Below, in pieces: positions 10,932-20,520 of a DNA stretch of 64,000 nucleotides (its first letter is position 1; each line of letters begins with the position of its first letter). Source of the DNA: Gymnopus androsaceus JB14 (lineage: Eukaryota > Basidiomycota > Agaricomycetes > Agaricales > Omphalotaceae). Made by a program: the position numbers and the translations under genes. Location of the stretch: contig ML769701.1 of assembly GCA_009733575.1 (NCBI GenBank), forward strand, positions 1-64,000, in the 5' to 3' direction. Below the pieces are notes generated by a model, which saw only the letters and a list, made by a program, of their open reading frames with translations, was not told the DNA's origin and made no database searches.

Positions 10932-11861
10932 TCAGTGCGCTGGGCATTGTAGGAGGAAATGGTAGACTGTTTCTGGCTCTCGTTTGCATGCCGGGCAATG
11001 CGGTGAGTCGATCTTTCTTATGCAGTGGAGATGGGCGTAAAGATAGCAGTGGCCGGTGCGTAGGTGTACAAGTATGCTGATATGAGGTTTTACGAGGCCT
11101 TTGGTGATGGTTTGGAATTTTTGTGCTACCGTTGTTGCATCTCCCTTTGCCACTTTCTGGAATCTGGTGAATCTGGGGGATTGGCGGAACATGTCGTCTC
11201 GGGTTTTGTTGAGGTCTTTCGCGAACATCTTCCGGGCAGCTGAGCTACTCATCGGAAAGGATTTTCGGAAGGTATGGGGCAGTAGCTGTTTCGGGCTCAA
11301 CCCGCGTACAGCTGCTTCCTTGGCCTCCTCATCTGCTGCCTCGTTCCCTTCGACGCCTTCATGTCCCGGTACCCATCCCACCATGATCATTAGATTGGGG
11401 TGATGTTGTTTAAGTCGAGAGTATAGAGAGTGAAAGTGGTCCATTAAGTAGTGCGCTGGTCCGGATGCCATTGAGCCCGTTGCTGAGATTGCCGCTGTGT
11501 TGTCTATCCATAGGGAGACCGTCGAGACACTTCGTTCCTTCTTCAGCAGCTCTAGACCCAGAGACGGGCCCACCGACTCCCCTTTGAACACCTCGTGCTC
11601 CGTTTCCTTGCCTAACTGCATCTGAAGGGATGATATCCTCCTTCCTCCCTTGTACAGCACTGCTGAGCTTCCCACCATTCCTTTGATTCCTGATCCATCC
11701 GTAAAGAGTTGGTGCTCTGCGTCATCCTCCTCAATCTGCTTCAGAGCATCTTCCTTCCCTTCCCACTGACGAATCCGTATCTCTGATTCCCAGTCTGCTT
11801 GCTTCCTCACTGCCTGTCTCTTCTCCATCTTCTTCGGGTTTAGGTTGTACATGTTCATCAA
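10932..11861 (-). CDS. LINE ORF2 C-terminal part: RNase H and Cys-rich tail
   Basis: The open frame encodes 309 residues. RNase H signatures are FTDGSGIKGMVGSSAVLY (first Asp), EVFKGESVGP (Glu), LWIDNTAAISA (Asp) and VGWVPGHEGVEGNEAADEEA (His/Asp). The C-terminus has CPACKREPETVYHFLLQCP, the zinc-knuckle-like tail common at the end of fungal LINE ORF2. It digests the RNA strand during retrotransposition. Upstream it is separated from the RT by the satellite element (11924-16461). The segment itself is uninterrupted, in contrast to the error-ridden repeat at 19113-20331. Confidence 0.75.
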   Translation of the reverse strand: MMNMYNLNPKKMEKRQAVRKQADWESEIRIRQWEGKEDALKQIEEDDAEHQLFTDGSGIKGMVGSSAVLYKGGRRISSLQMQLGKETEHEVFKGESVGPSLGLELLKKERSVSTVSLWIDNTAAISATGSMASGPAHYLMDHFHSLYSRLKQHHPNLMIMVGWVPGHEGVEGNEAADEEAKEAAVRGLSPKQLLPHTFRKSFPMSSSAARKMFAKDLNKTRDDMFRQSPRFTRFQKVAKGDATTVAQKFQTITKGLVKPHISILVHLRTGHCYLYAHLHCIRKIDSPHCPACKREPETVYHFLLQCPAH

Positions 11862-11952
11862 GTCGTGGAGTGGCGAGAAGTGTGATTTAATGAACTTTCT
11901 GCTAGCTGCGTCCTGGGTGTGTTCACTTCAGGCTGCCCCAATTTATATCTTC

Positions 11953-12060
11953 TTAGATAGTCCAAAGTGTAACAATCCAGTAACTAATATGATCAAAATC
12001 CACAGGAAATCCAGGGCCCTGGAATCCAGGGGCCCCGCCTGGAATCCATACACCCTGCCT
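11953..12060. repeat. Subterminal inverted repeat, left arm
   Basis: It starts TTAGATAGTCCAAAGTGTAA and is the reverse complement of 16335-16432. The left arm carries a 14-bp internal duplication (GGCCCTGGAATCCAG-like), absent from the right arm. Confidence 0.85.
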
Positions 12061-12925
12061 GGATTCCATGCATGTTGCATGGATTCCATGCCCTAGGGAA
12101 TAGTAGTGTATGGATTCCAGGCATGTTGCATGGAATCCATGCACTAGTAAAAATAGTAGTGTATGGATTCCATGCATGTTGCATGGAATCCATGCACTAG
12201 TAAAAATAGTGGTGTATGGATTCCAGGCATGTTGCATGGAATCCATGCACTAGAAAAAATAGTAGTGTATGGATTCCAGGCATGTCGCATGGAATCCATG
12301 AACTAGTAAAAATAGTAGTGTATGGATTCCAGGCATGTTGCATGGAATCCATGCACTAGTAAAAATAGTAGTGTATGGATTCCATGCATGTTGCATGGAT
12401 TCCATGCACTAGTAAAAATAGTAGTGTATGGATTCCAGGCATGTTGCATGGAATCCATGCACTAGTAAAAATAGTAGTGTATGGATTCCAGGCATGTTGC
12501 ATGGATTCCATGCACTAGTCAAAATAGTAGTGTATGGATTCCAGGCATGTCGCATGGAATCCATGCACTGGTAAAAATAGTAGCATATGGATTCCAGGCA
12601 TGTCGCATGGAATCCATGCACTGGTAAAAATAGTAGTGTATGGATTCCAGGCATGTTGCATGGAATCCATGCACTGGTAAAAATAGTAGTGTATGGATTC
12701 CAGGCATGTTGCATGGAATCCATGCACTGGTAAAAATAGTAGTGTATGGATTCCAGGCATGTTGCATGGAATCCATGCACTGGTAAAAATAGTAGTGTAT
12801 GGATTCCAGGCATGTTGCATGGAATCCATGCACTAGTAAAAATAGTAGCGTATGGATTCCAGGCATGTTGCATGGATTCCATGCACTAGTAAAAATAGTA
12901 GTGTATGGATTCCATGCATCTCACA
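12060..12925 (-). repeat. 53-bp satellite array 1 (about 16 units, minus orientation)
   Basis: Tandem 53-bp units built around the palindrome GCATGGAATCCATGC, with GGAATCCATACACTACTA and ACTAGT motifs. Units alternate between CTAGT and CTGGT variants and between TTGCATG and TCGCATG. Because 53 is not divisible by 3 and the unit lacks stops in this strand, long but meaningless open frames run through it. It is in opposite orientation to the array at 14221-16345. Confidence 0.9.
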
Positions 12926-13565
12926 TTAGTACTAGTTCGACCATTAGATTAGTTACTAGTCCAAGTTATCAGTACTAGTACCACCATTAGGTTAGTTACT
13001 AGTTCGAGTTATTAGTACTAGTACAACCATTAGGTTAGTTACTAGTATGACTTATTGGTACTAGTACAACCATTAGATTCGTTACTAGTATGAGTTATTC
13101 GTACTAGTACCACCATTAGGTTAGTTACTAGTTCGATTTATTAGTACCATTATAAGCATTAGATTCGTTACTAGTACAACTTATTAGTACTAGTACCACC
13201 ATTAGATTAGTTACTAGTCCGAGTTATTAGTACTAGTACAACCATTAGGTAGTTACTAGTATGACTTATTGGTACTGGTACAACCATTAGATTAGTTACT
13301 AGTCCGAGTTATTCATACTAGTACCACCATTAGGTTAGTTACTAGTTCGAGTTATTAGTACCATTATAAGCATTAGATTCATTACTAGTACAACTTATTA
13401 GTACTAGTTCAACCATTAGATTAGTTACTAGTCCGAGTTATTTACTAGTACCACCATTAGATTAGTTACTAGTCCGAGTTATCAGTACTAGTACCACCAT
13501 TAGGTTAGTTACTAGTACGACTTATTGGTACCAGTACAACCATTAGCTTCCTTACTAGTATGACC
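12926..13565. repeat. 43-bp satellite array (about 15 units)
   Basis: Degenerate units like CCACCATTAGGTTAGTTACT plus AGTTCGAGTTATTAGTACTAGTA, period near 43 bp, rich in ACTAGT and TAGTACTA palindromes. It lies in the centre of the element between the two 53-bp arrays. Confidence 0.8.
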
Positions 13566-13574
13566 TTATGCCCA

Positions 13575-13930
13575 CCCTCCCGGTGCTTATGGGCGCTTAT
13601 TTATCCAAAAAATGTCGGGAATCAGGCTTGATAAATCCTTCAAAAATCATCAAAGATTATCAAAATATTTCGGCATTATTGTTCCCCCCCAGTGTATATG
13701 GGCACATATGGGTGCTCATTTTACTGCAGAACATTGGAAATTGAGCTTGATAAATTCTGGAAAAATCGTGAAAATAGTGAAAATATTTGGGCATTGTTAT
13801 CCCGCCCACCAGCACTTTTGGGTGTGTATTTTCCTGCCAAATAACGGGAATGGAGCTTGATAAATCTCGGAAAAAGGATAAAAAATCATGAAAATATTTA
13901 GGGATTGTTTTTCCACCTCCCACTGATTAT
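13575..13930. repeat. Three diverged ~115-bp repeats
   Basis: Three copies contain GCTTGATAAAT (near 13625, 13745 and 13855), followed by an A-rich stretch with AAAATATTT and then a C-rich run. Spacing is 110-120 bp. No coding function is evident. Confidence 0.65.
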
Positions 13931-13944
13931 GGCACCTCATGTCC

Positions 13945-14190
13945 GAATAAGGTCATGTAACACATGTGACACTGTCACACTACATATATGGTATACCTTA
14001 ACTGTAACTCTCCTTCTGGAATTCATCCTCATTGCAATCAAAAGTGTAATTTGTAGTTTGTGTGACAGTGTCACATGCAGGCTGATGGGATCAGCAGAGG
14101 TAGGTTGCTGGGTGTAGATGAGAAAGTCATCACTGTAACTATCAATCGCTATTTCACAAATTTCAATTTGTACTGTGTGACAGTGTCACG
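13945..14190. repeat. Three 13-bp GTGACA-N-TGTCAC palindromes
   Basis: Perfect 6-bp inverted arms around one base occur at 13966-13978, 14062-14074 and 14177-14189. Multiple spaced palindromes near the array could be protein-binding sites, for instance subterminal transposase sites. That role is inferred from position only. Confidence 0.6.
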
Positions 14191-14220
14191 TGACTATTAC
14201 TATACTTCGCATGCACTACT

Positions 14221-16345
14221 ATATTTACTAGTGCATGGAATCCATGCGACATGCCTGGGAATCCATACACTACTATTTTTACTAGTGCATGGATTCCATG
14301 CAACATGCCTGGAATCCATACACTACTATTTTTCCTAGTGCATGGAATCCATGCAACATGCCTGGAATCCATACACTACTATTTTTACCAGTGCATGGAT
14401 TCCATGCGACATGCCTGGAATCCATACACTACTATTTTTACCAGTGCATGGAATCCATGCAACATGCCTGGAATCCATACACTACTATTTTTACTAGTGC
14501 ATGGATTCCATGCAACATGCCTGGAATCCATACACTACTATTTTTACCAGTGCATGGATTCCATGCAACATGCCTGGAATCCATACACTACTATTTTTAC
14601 CAGTGCATGGATTCCATGCAACATGCCTGGAATCCATACACTACTATTTTTACTAGTGCATGGATTCCATGCAACATGCCTGGAATCCATACACTACTAT
14701 TTTTACTAGTGCATGGAATCCATGCAACATGCCTGGAATCCATACACTACTATTTTACTAGTGCATGGAATCCATGCAACATGCCTGGAATCCATACACT
14801 ACTATTTTTACTAGTGCATGGAATCCATGCAACATGCCTGGAATCCATACACTACTATTTTTACTAGTGCATGGAATCCATGCAACATGCCTGGAATCCA
14901 TACACTACTATTTTTACTAGTGCATGGATTCCATGCAACATGCCTGGAATCCATACACTACTATTTTTACTAGTGTATGGATTCCATACACTACTATTTT
15001 TACTAGTGCATGGATTCCATGCAACATGCTGGAATCCATACACTACTATTTTTACCAGTGCATGGATTCCATGCGAACATGCCTGGAATCCATACACTAC
15101 TATTTTTACCAGTGCATGGATTCCATGCAACATGCCTGGAATCCATACACTACTATTTTTACCAGTGCATGGATTCCATGCAACATGCCTGGAATCCATA
15201 CACTACTATTTTTACTAGTGCATGGATTCCATGCAACATGCCTGGAATCCATACACTACTATTTTTACTAGTGCATGGAATCCATGCAACATGCCTGGAA
15301 TCCATACACTACTATTTTTACTAGTGCATGGAATCCATGCAACATGCCTGGAATCCATACACTACTATTTTTACTAGTGCATGGAATCCATGCAACATGC
15401 CTGGAATCCATACACTACTATTTTTACCAGTGCATGGATTCCATGCAACATGCCTGGAATCCATACACTACTATTTTTACTAGTGCATGGATTCCATGCA
15501 ACATGCCTGGAATCCATACACTACTATTTTACTAGTGCATGGAATCCATGCAACATGCCTGGAATCCATACACTACTATTTTTACTAGTGCATGGAATCC
15601 ATGCAACATGCCTGGAATCCATACACTACTATTTTTACTAGTGCATGGAATCCATGCAACATGCCTGGAATCCATACACTACTATTTTTACCAGTGCATG
15701 GATTCCATGCAACATGCCTGGAATCCATACACTACTATTTTTACTAGTGCATGGATTCCATGCAACATGCCTGGAATCCATACACTACTATTTTACTAGT
15801 GCATGGAATCCATGCAACATGCCTGGAATCCATACACTACTATTTTTACTAGTGCATGGAATCCATGCAACATGCCTGGAATCCATACACTACTATTTTT
15901 ACTAGTGCATGGAATCCATGCAACATGCCTGGAATCCATACACTACTATTTTTACCAGTGCATGGATTCCATGCAACATGCCTGGAATCCATACACTACT
16001 ATTTTTACTAGTGCATGGATTCCATGCAACATGCCTGGAATCCATACACTACTATTTTTACTAGTGTATGGATTCCATACACTACTATTTTTACTAGTGC
16101 ATGGATTCCATGCAACATGCCTGGAATCCATACACTACTATTTTTACCAGTGCATGGATCCATGTGACATGCTGGAATCCATACACTACTATTTTTACCA
16201 GTGCATGGATTCCATGCAACATGCATGGAATCCATACACTACTATTTTTACCAGTGCATGGATTCCATGCAACATGCCTGGAATCCATACACTACTATTT
16301 TTACCAGTGCATGGATTCCATGCAACATGCCTGGAATCCAGGTGG
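14221..16345 (+). repeat. 53-bp satellite array 2 (about 40 units, plus orientation)
   Basis: Tandem 53-bp units (GCATGGAATCCATGCAACAT, then GCCTGGAATCCATACACTAC, then TATTTTTACTAGT) with very high identity. Occasional units differ in length (for example the 32-bp unit near 14970-15002 and 16060-16090). Higher-order repetition is visible: a block of about five units (264 bp) recurs near 15270, 15539 and 15803. Same family as array 1 but inverted. Confidence 0.9.
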
Positions 16346-16432
16346 GGTGTATGGATTCCAGGCGGGGCCCCTGGATTTCCTGTGGATTTTGATCATATTA
16401 GTTACTGGATTGTTACACTTTGGACTATCTAA
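16335..16432. repeat. Subterminal inverted repeat, right arm
   Basis: It ends GGATTGTTACACTTTGGACT then ATCTAA and is complementary to 11953-12060. The same sequence recurs at 38806-38904 without the rest of the element. Confidence 0.85.
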
Positions 16433-16502
16433 CTAGTTACTTTTCCTGGTAGACTGGAATGGTGTGTTTGTTGAGTGGGTGTATGGTCGGTAGGGTAGCT
16501 AT

Positions 16503-17819
16503 TCAGACAGCTGCTCTTTGGTGGGTCATGTCTATGGCTAGCGGCATGGGCAGGAGATTTGAGTGGATGTCGAGGAGGTTGGTTGGAGTGGATGAAAGAG
16601 CTCCTGTGATCATGAGCGAGACTTGACATTGGATAGAGGTGAGTTTTTGGATGATGTTGTGTCTAGCTTCGCGTTTCAGCTGTTTCTGTCCCTTGTTTGC
16701 CCCTGGGTGTCGTTGTGGAACAAGAAAGATGTCAGAGGCATACAACATCCTGCTGCGTAGCATCGCAATATACCATTCCCGTGCGTACTCGGAGGTGGCT
16801 CCTGCCATCACCCTTGATAACCGTCTGAATTGTGCGAGCCAAGCCTGTCCTTTGGCTATCACCGCTGAACCCTGTTCTTTGAATCGTAACTCGCTGTCGA
16901 GTATCACCCCTACTAGCTTTATTCCTTCCTTTCTCTTCACCAACTTTCCTCCAACCTTGATATCTGTTCCTCGAAGTGGAATTGTCTTTTTGGGTTGGAC
17001 TGGATGGCAAGTGCGTTTCCTGGTGTAGTCGGCTAGTTGAAACTTCTCCAGGCCAAAGGAACAGTTATGCTCCCTGGCCCAGTCTAGGACTCCCCCTGGA
17101 TTGTTCATCAGTTGTTCGAGTCGGGTGTGGGTTTCTGTGAATGAGTCGCCTTGTGCGACGAGTTTTGCATCGTCCATGAAGAGGAGGCTGAGATCTTTTG
17201 TTTTTTGATTAATGAGTTTGAGTAGGCCTGCATTGTAGAAGAGGTATTGGACGACTGCAAATGGGTCTCCTTGGTCTAGACCTCCTGGCGGTTTGAATGG
17301 TTCAGAGGTGAAGTCTTCAAATAGAATGCGGGTTTTCCGGCTTGCATATCTCCTTTTTATCCAGTCAACTATCTCCTTTGGACACTGGCCATCCTCATCT
17401 CATGGTATAGCATTTCCAGGTCCACGCTAGGGTAAAGCTCCCTTAACATCCAGTGCCAGCGCTGAGACCACCTTGCCCTTCCTCCATGCCTTCTTAACCG
17501 TTGAAATGAACAGGTGGAGTGAGTCGGTTGTACTTCACCCTGGTCTTCCACCAAACTGCATTTACGGTAGAAGGCCATGTAGCTCTGCTCCCCTGACCGT
17601 GATATCTGCAACAACACTGTTGGAGGGACAACCCCAACCGCTGGACAACACTAAGGGCCTCCACGTTCCTGGTAGCTGATAGTTCGGTTTTCCTGGTTTA
17701 CGAGCGACAAAGGTCTCGTTAGTTTGCCAATCATTGGGATAGTGCTGGGAATATAGTGTGGGAATGGTGAACCTGCTCGGAGAAGGGGGCCAAAAAGGGG
17801 GGCAATCAGCTCAAGCGAA
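16503..17819 (-). pseudogene. LINE ORF2 reverse transcriptase, copy at the left contig end
   Basis: It encodes the RT palm end and thumb (FMDDAKLVAQGDS; EFVQ-like thumb; ITGALSSTPTNLLDIHSNLL). It duplicates 25104-26398. Toward 17819 it accumulates small insertions relative to the other copy (for example GGGTAAAGCTCCC against GGGTAAGCTCCC), consistent with poor consensus at a contig end. Treat it as a redundant copy. Confidence 0.7.
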
Positions 17820-17844
17820 NNNNNNNNNNNNNNNNNNNNNNNNN
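17820..17844. other. Assembly gap (25 N)
   Basis: A run of 25 N separates two overlapping contig ends: the sequence after the gap restarts at the equivalent of position 9271. Confidence 0.99.
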
Positions 17845-18957
17845 TTTGAAGCACTCACCGTTGTATCCACCATCCTCTATGCCATTGAGCTTCCTTCGTC
17901 CACCGTGTTTTCATTTTCACCAATAACACAAACACAGTGGACATGTTTTAATTCTTTAAAGGTGAAACAAATTACCAACCCCCTTCTTCTCACTTGCCGT
18001 TGAACCACGCTATTTGAAGCAATGTCCAATTTCATGTTGGCCATATTCCAGGGAAGAGAACAGCATTGCTGACACTCTTTCATGTTTCGATTATACATGG
18101 ATCTCTGAGCTTGCACCTCAATGGAAATTTTTAGTTTTACACCCCCTCAATTGGTGCTGGGGGCTGAAAAATATGAACTTTCCACCTCCCTCCTCCAGAC
18201 AGCTGGTTCATGAGGGTCTGGGAGTTGGGAACACTTGCTGCATGGAGTGTAATATTGCGCTTGGCAGCGTACTCGAACCTTCATCTTTGTCTTCTTACAC
18301 CTCCACGGTACAATCCTATGTTACCTTTTGCCGAAACCATGACTTCCCCATTGATCCCACAACCAACACCCTTCCTTCTACATTAACTTACATGTGCCAC
18401 CATATCAAACTGAAATCCATCTCCAGTTATCTATCAGGGATTGCAACCAACTCAAGGTTTTCTACCCTGTAGTATGTCAAAACTGCCACTATCCAATTGC
18501 TTAAATGCACACTCAAAGGATTGCAGGAAGTACACAAATCTATCGCCTCGAGGGAAATGCCCGCTTCAGCATACGGAAATCACCGAGGTTTTTAACAAAC
18601 TTCATTCTTCCTCTTCCTTCAATGACCTCCTTTTCTTGCCCTACTATTCATGGTTTTTTGCACTCATGTGGTTGGGAGAATTGGTCCTTTCCCGACAAAC
18701 TTGAACTTCAGGATTTTGGGAAGGCTGATTATGCGGGCATCTTTCAAGGGCGATGACAAGCATATCGAGTTTAACTTGGCCCACTCACAAAGCAGATCGT
18801 ACTTTTGAGGGGAATAGGATTCTGATCAAGGCTACAGGTGACAGGGGATGACCTTGTGAGGATTGCTCAGAGTTATGTCCATGAACGAGACCGTCGCTCC
18901 GGGGTTTAGCATCATGGGTCCGCTCTGGATGGATCCGTTCCGACTCGTTCTTGGTTT
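17845..18957 (+). pseudogene. Repeat copy of Ngaro RNase H end and tyrosine recombinase
   Basis: Corresponds to 9271-10385 with many one-base indels, so the frame is broken about every 100-200 bp. It ends with the LINE target duplication copy at 18944-18957. Confidence 0.7.
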
Positions 18958-20512
18958 TTATTTTTTATTTTTTATTTTTATTTTATTTTTATTTTTTTTT
19001 TGATCTTTGTTTATTGCCCGTTGTCCCGGGGGATCATGGCTAGGCATTACTCTACATCTTGTATATACAAGAAGGTGTCTTCCGTATATAGTCCTAATTC
19101 AAAGTGGTATTGCTATGTCATAGTGCGTTGAGACTTATGAGTGTCTCGCAGCAAAGGGTTGCTGTGGGGATTGTAATACTCTGTGGTGGAGTGGCTGTAA
19201 AGTAAGTATTTTGTTGTTGTTGCGTGGGCGTTTGGGAGTGTATAGTAGGAGGGACAGGTAGGAGTAAAACAAAAAAAAAAAAAAAAAAAAAAGAAGAAAA
19301 GGAGGTGGAGGTCTGTTTGGGTGACCTTCATGCATCCCATCTTCGTCGTCATTGTCTGCAAGCGGTGGAACGGTACCGAAAGTGTTTCTGAACCCCTGTG
19401 TCGTTGATGAACTGGGAAGAGTGGTCTCAGCGAGTCTTTGCTGTTCAATAGCTTCTCACTATTCATGTTCCTGGATCCAACTTCGGGCTCTCAAACAGGG
19501 CTCGGGCTCTTCAGTGTGCGCTGGGCATTGTTAGGAGGAAATGGTAGACTGTTTCTGGGCTCTCGTTGCCATGCCGGGGCAATTGCGGTGAGTCGTTTTT
19601 CTTATGCCAGTGGAGATGGGCGTAAAGATAGCAGTGGGCCGGTGCGTAGGTGTACAAGTTATGCTGATATGAGGTTTTACGGAGGCCTTTGGTGATGGTT
19701 GGAATTTTTTTGCTACCGTTGTTGCATCTCCCTTTGCGCACTTTCTGGAATCTGGTGAATCTGGGGGATTGGCGGAACATGTCGTCTTCGGGTTTTGTGG
19801 AGGTCTTTCGCGAACATTCTTCCGGGCAGCTGAGCTACTCATCGGGAAAGGATTTTCGGAAGGTATGGGGCAGTAGCTGTTTCGGGCTCAACCCGCGTAC
19901 AGCTGCTTCCTTGGCCTCCTCATCTGCTGCCTCGTTCCCTTCGACGCCCTTCATGTCCCGGTACCCATCCCACCATGATCATTAGATTGGGGCTGATGTT
20001 GTTTAAGTCGAGGAGTATAGAGACAGTAAGTGGTCATTACAGTAGTGCGCTGCGTCCGGATGCCATTGAGCCCGTTGCTGAGATTGCCGCTGTGTTGTCT
20101 ATCCATAGGGAAGACCGTCGAGACACTTCGTTCCTTCTTCAGCAGCTCTAGACCCAGAGACGGGCCCACCGACTCCCCTTTGAACACCTCGTGCTCCGTT
20201 TCCTTGCCTAACTGCATCTGAAGGGGATGATATCTCCTTCCTCCCCTTGTACAGCACTGCTGAGCTTCCCACCATTCCTTTGATTCCTGATCCATCCGTA
20301 AAGAGTTGGTGCTCTGCGTCATCCTCCTCAATCTGCTTCAGAGCATCTTCCTTCCCTTTCCCACTGACGAATCCGTATCTCTGATTCCCAGTCTGCTTGC
20401 TTCCTCACTGCCTGTCTCTTCTCCATCTTCTTCGGGTTTAGGTTGTACATGTTCATCAAGTCGTGGAGTGGCGAGAAGGTGATTTAATGAACTTTCTGCT
20501 AGCTGCGTCCTG
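18958..20512 (-). pseudogene. Repeat copy of LINE 3' end and RNase H
   Basis: Corresponds to 10386-11923. The RNase H frame, open in the first copy, is split here into fragments by homopolymer-type indels (for example GGGG for GGG). Probably sequencing error rather than mutation. Confidence 0.65.
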
Positions 20513-20520
20513 GGTGTGTT

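Larger units (their letters stand above)
11924..16461. mobile_element. Satellite-packed 4.5-kb non-autonomous DNA transposon (hAT-like ends)
   Basis: The block interrupts LINE ORF2 between RT and RNase H. It is flanked by GTGTGTT (7 bp; 8 bp GGTGTGTT if the right end is taken at 16460) on both sides, at 11916-11923 and 16461-16468. Outermost ends are weakly inverted (CACTTCAGGCTGCC against CATTCCAGTCTACC). A near-perfect ~100-bp inverted repeat lies just inside (11953-12060 against 16335-16432). The interior has no gene: an inverted pair of 53-bp satellite arrays surrounds a 43-bp array, a ~115-bp array and GTGACA-N-TGTCAC palindromes. The 7-8 bp duplication and length fit hAT-type transposition, but no transposase is present. 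A solitary right end at 38806-38904 ends at the same GGAATG, which supports the boundary. Confidence 0.75.

Noticed and set aside
12060..16345. CRISPR-like tandem arrays
   Set aside because: The units are contiguous 53-bp repeats without unique spacers, there are no cas genes, and the genome is eukaryotic.
12409..16436. Long open frames with repeats like NPYTTIFTSAWIPCNMPGI, on both strands
   Set aside because: They are translations of the 53-bp satellite, which lacks stops in several frames; period 53 makes all frames equivalent. There is no start context, splice or family support.
11924..16461. Tc1/mariner-type element with TA target duplication at the inner inverted repeat (TA-GATAGTCC)
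   Set aside because: The homologous end at 38806-38904 continues 29 bp beyond that point, and the 7-8 bp flanking duplication lies outside it, so the true ends are further out.
17651..18003. Open frames running across the N gap
   Set aside because: They contain undetermined residues and join two unrelated contig ends.
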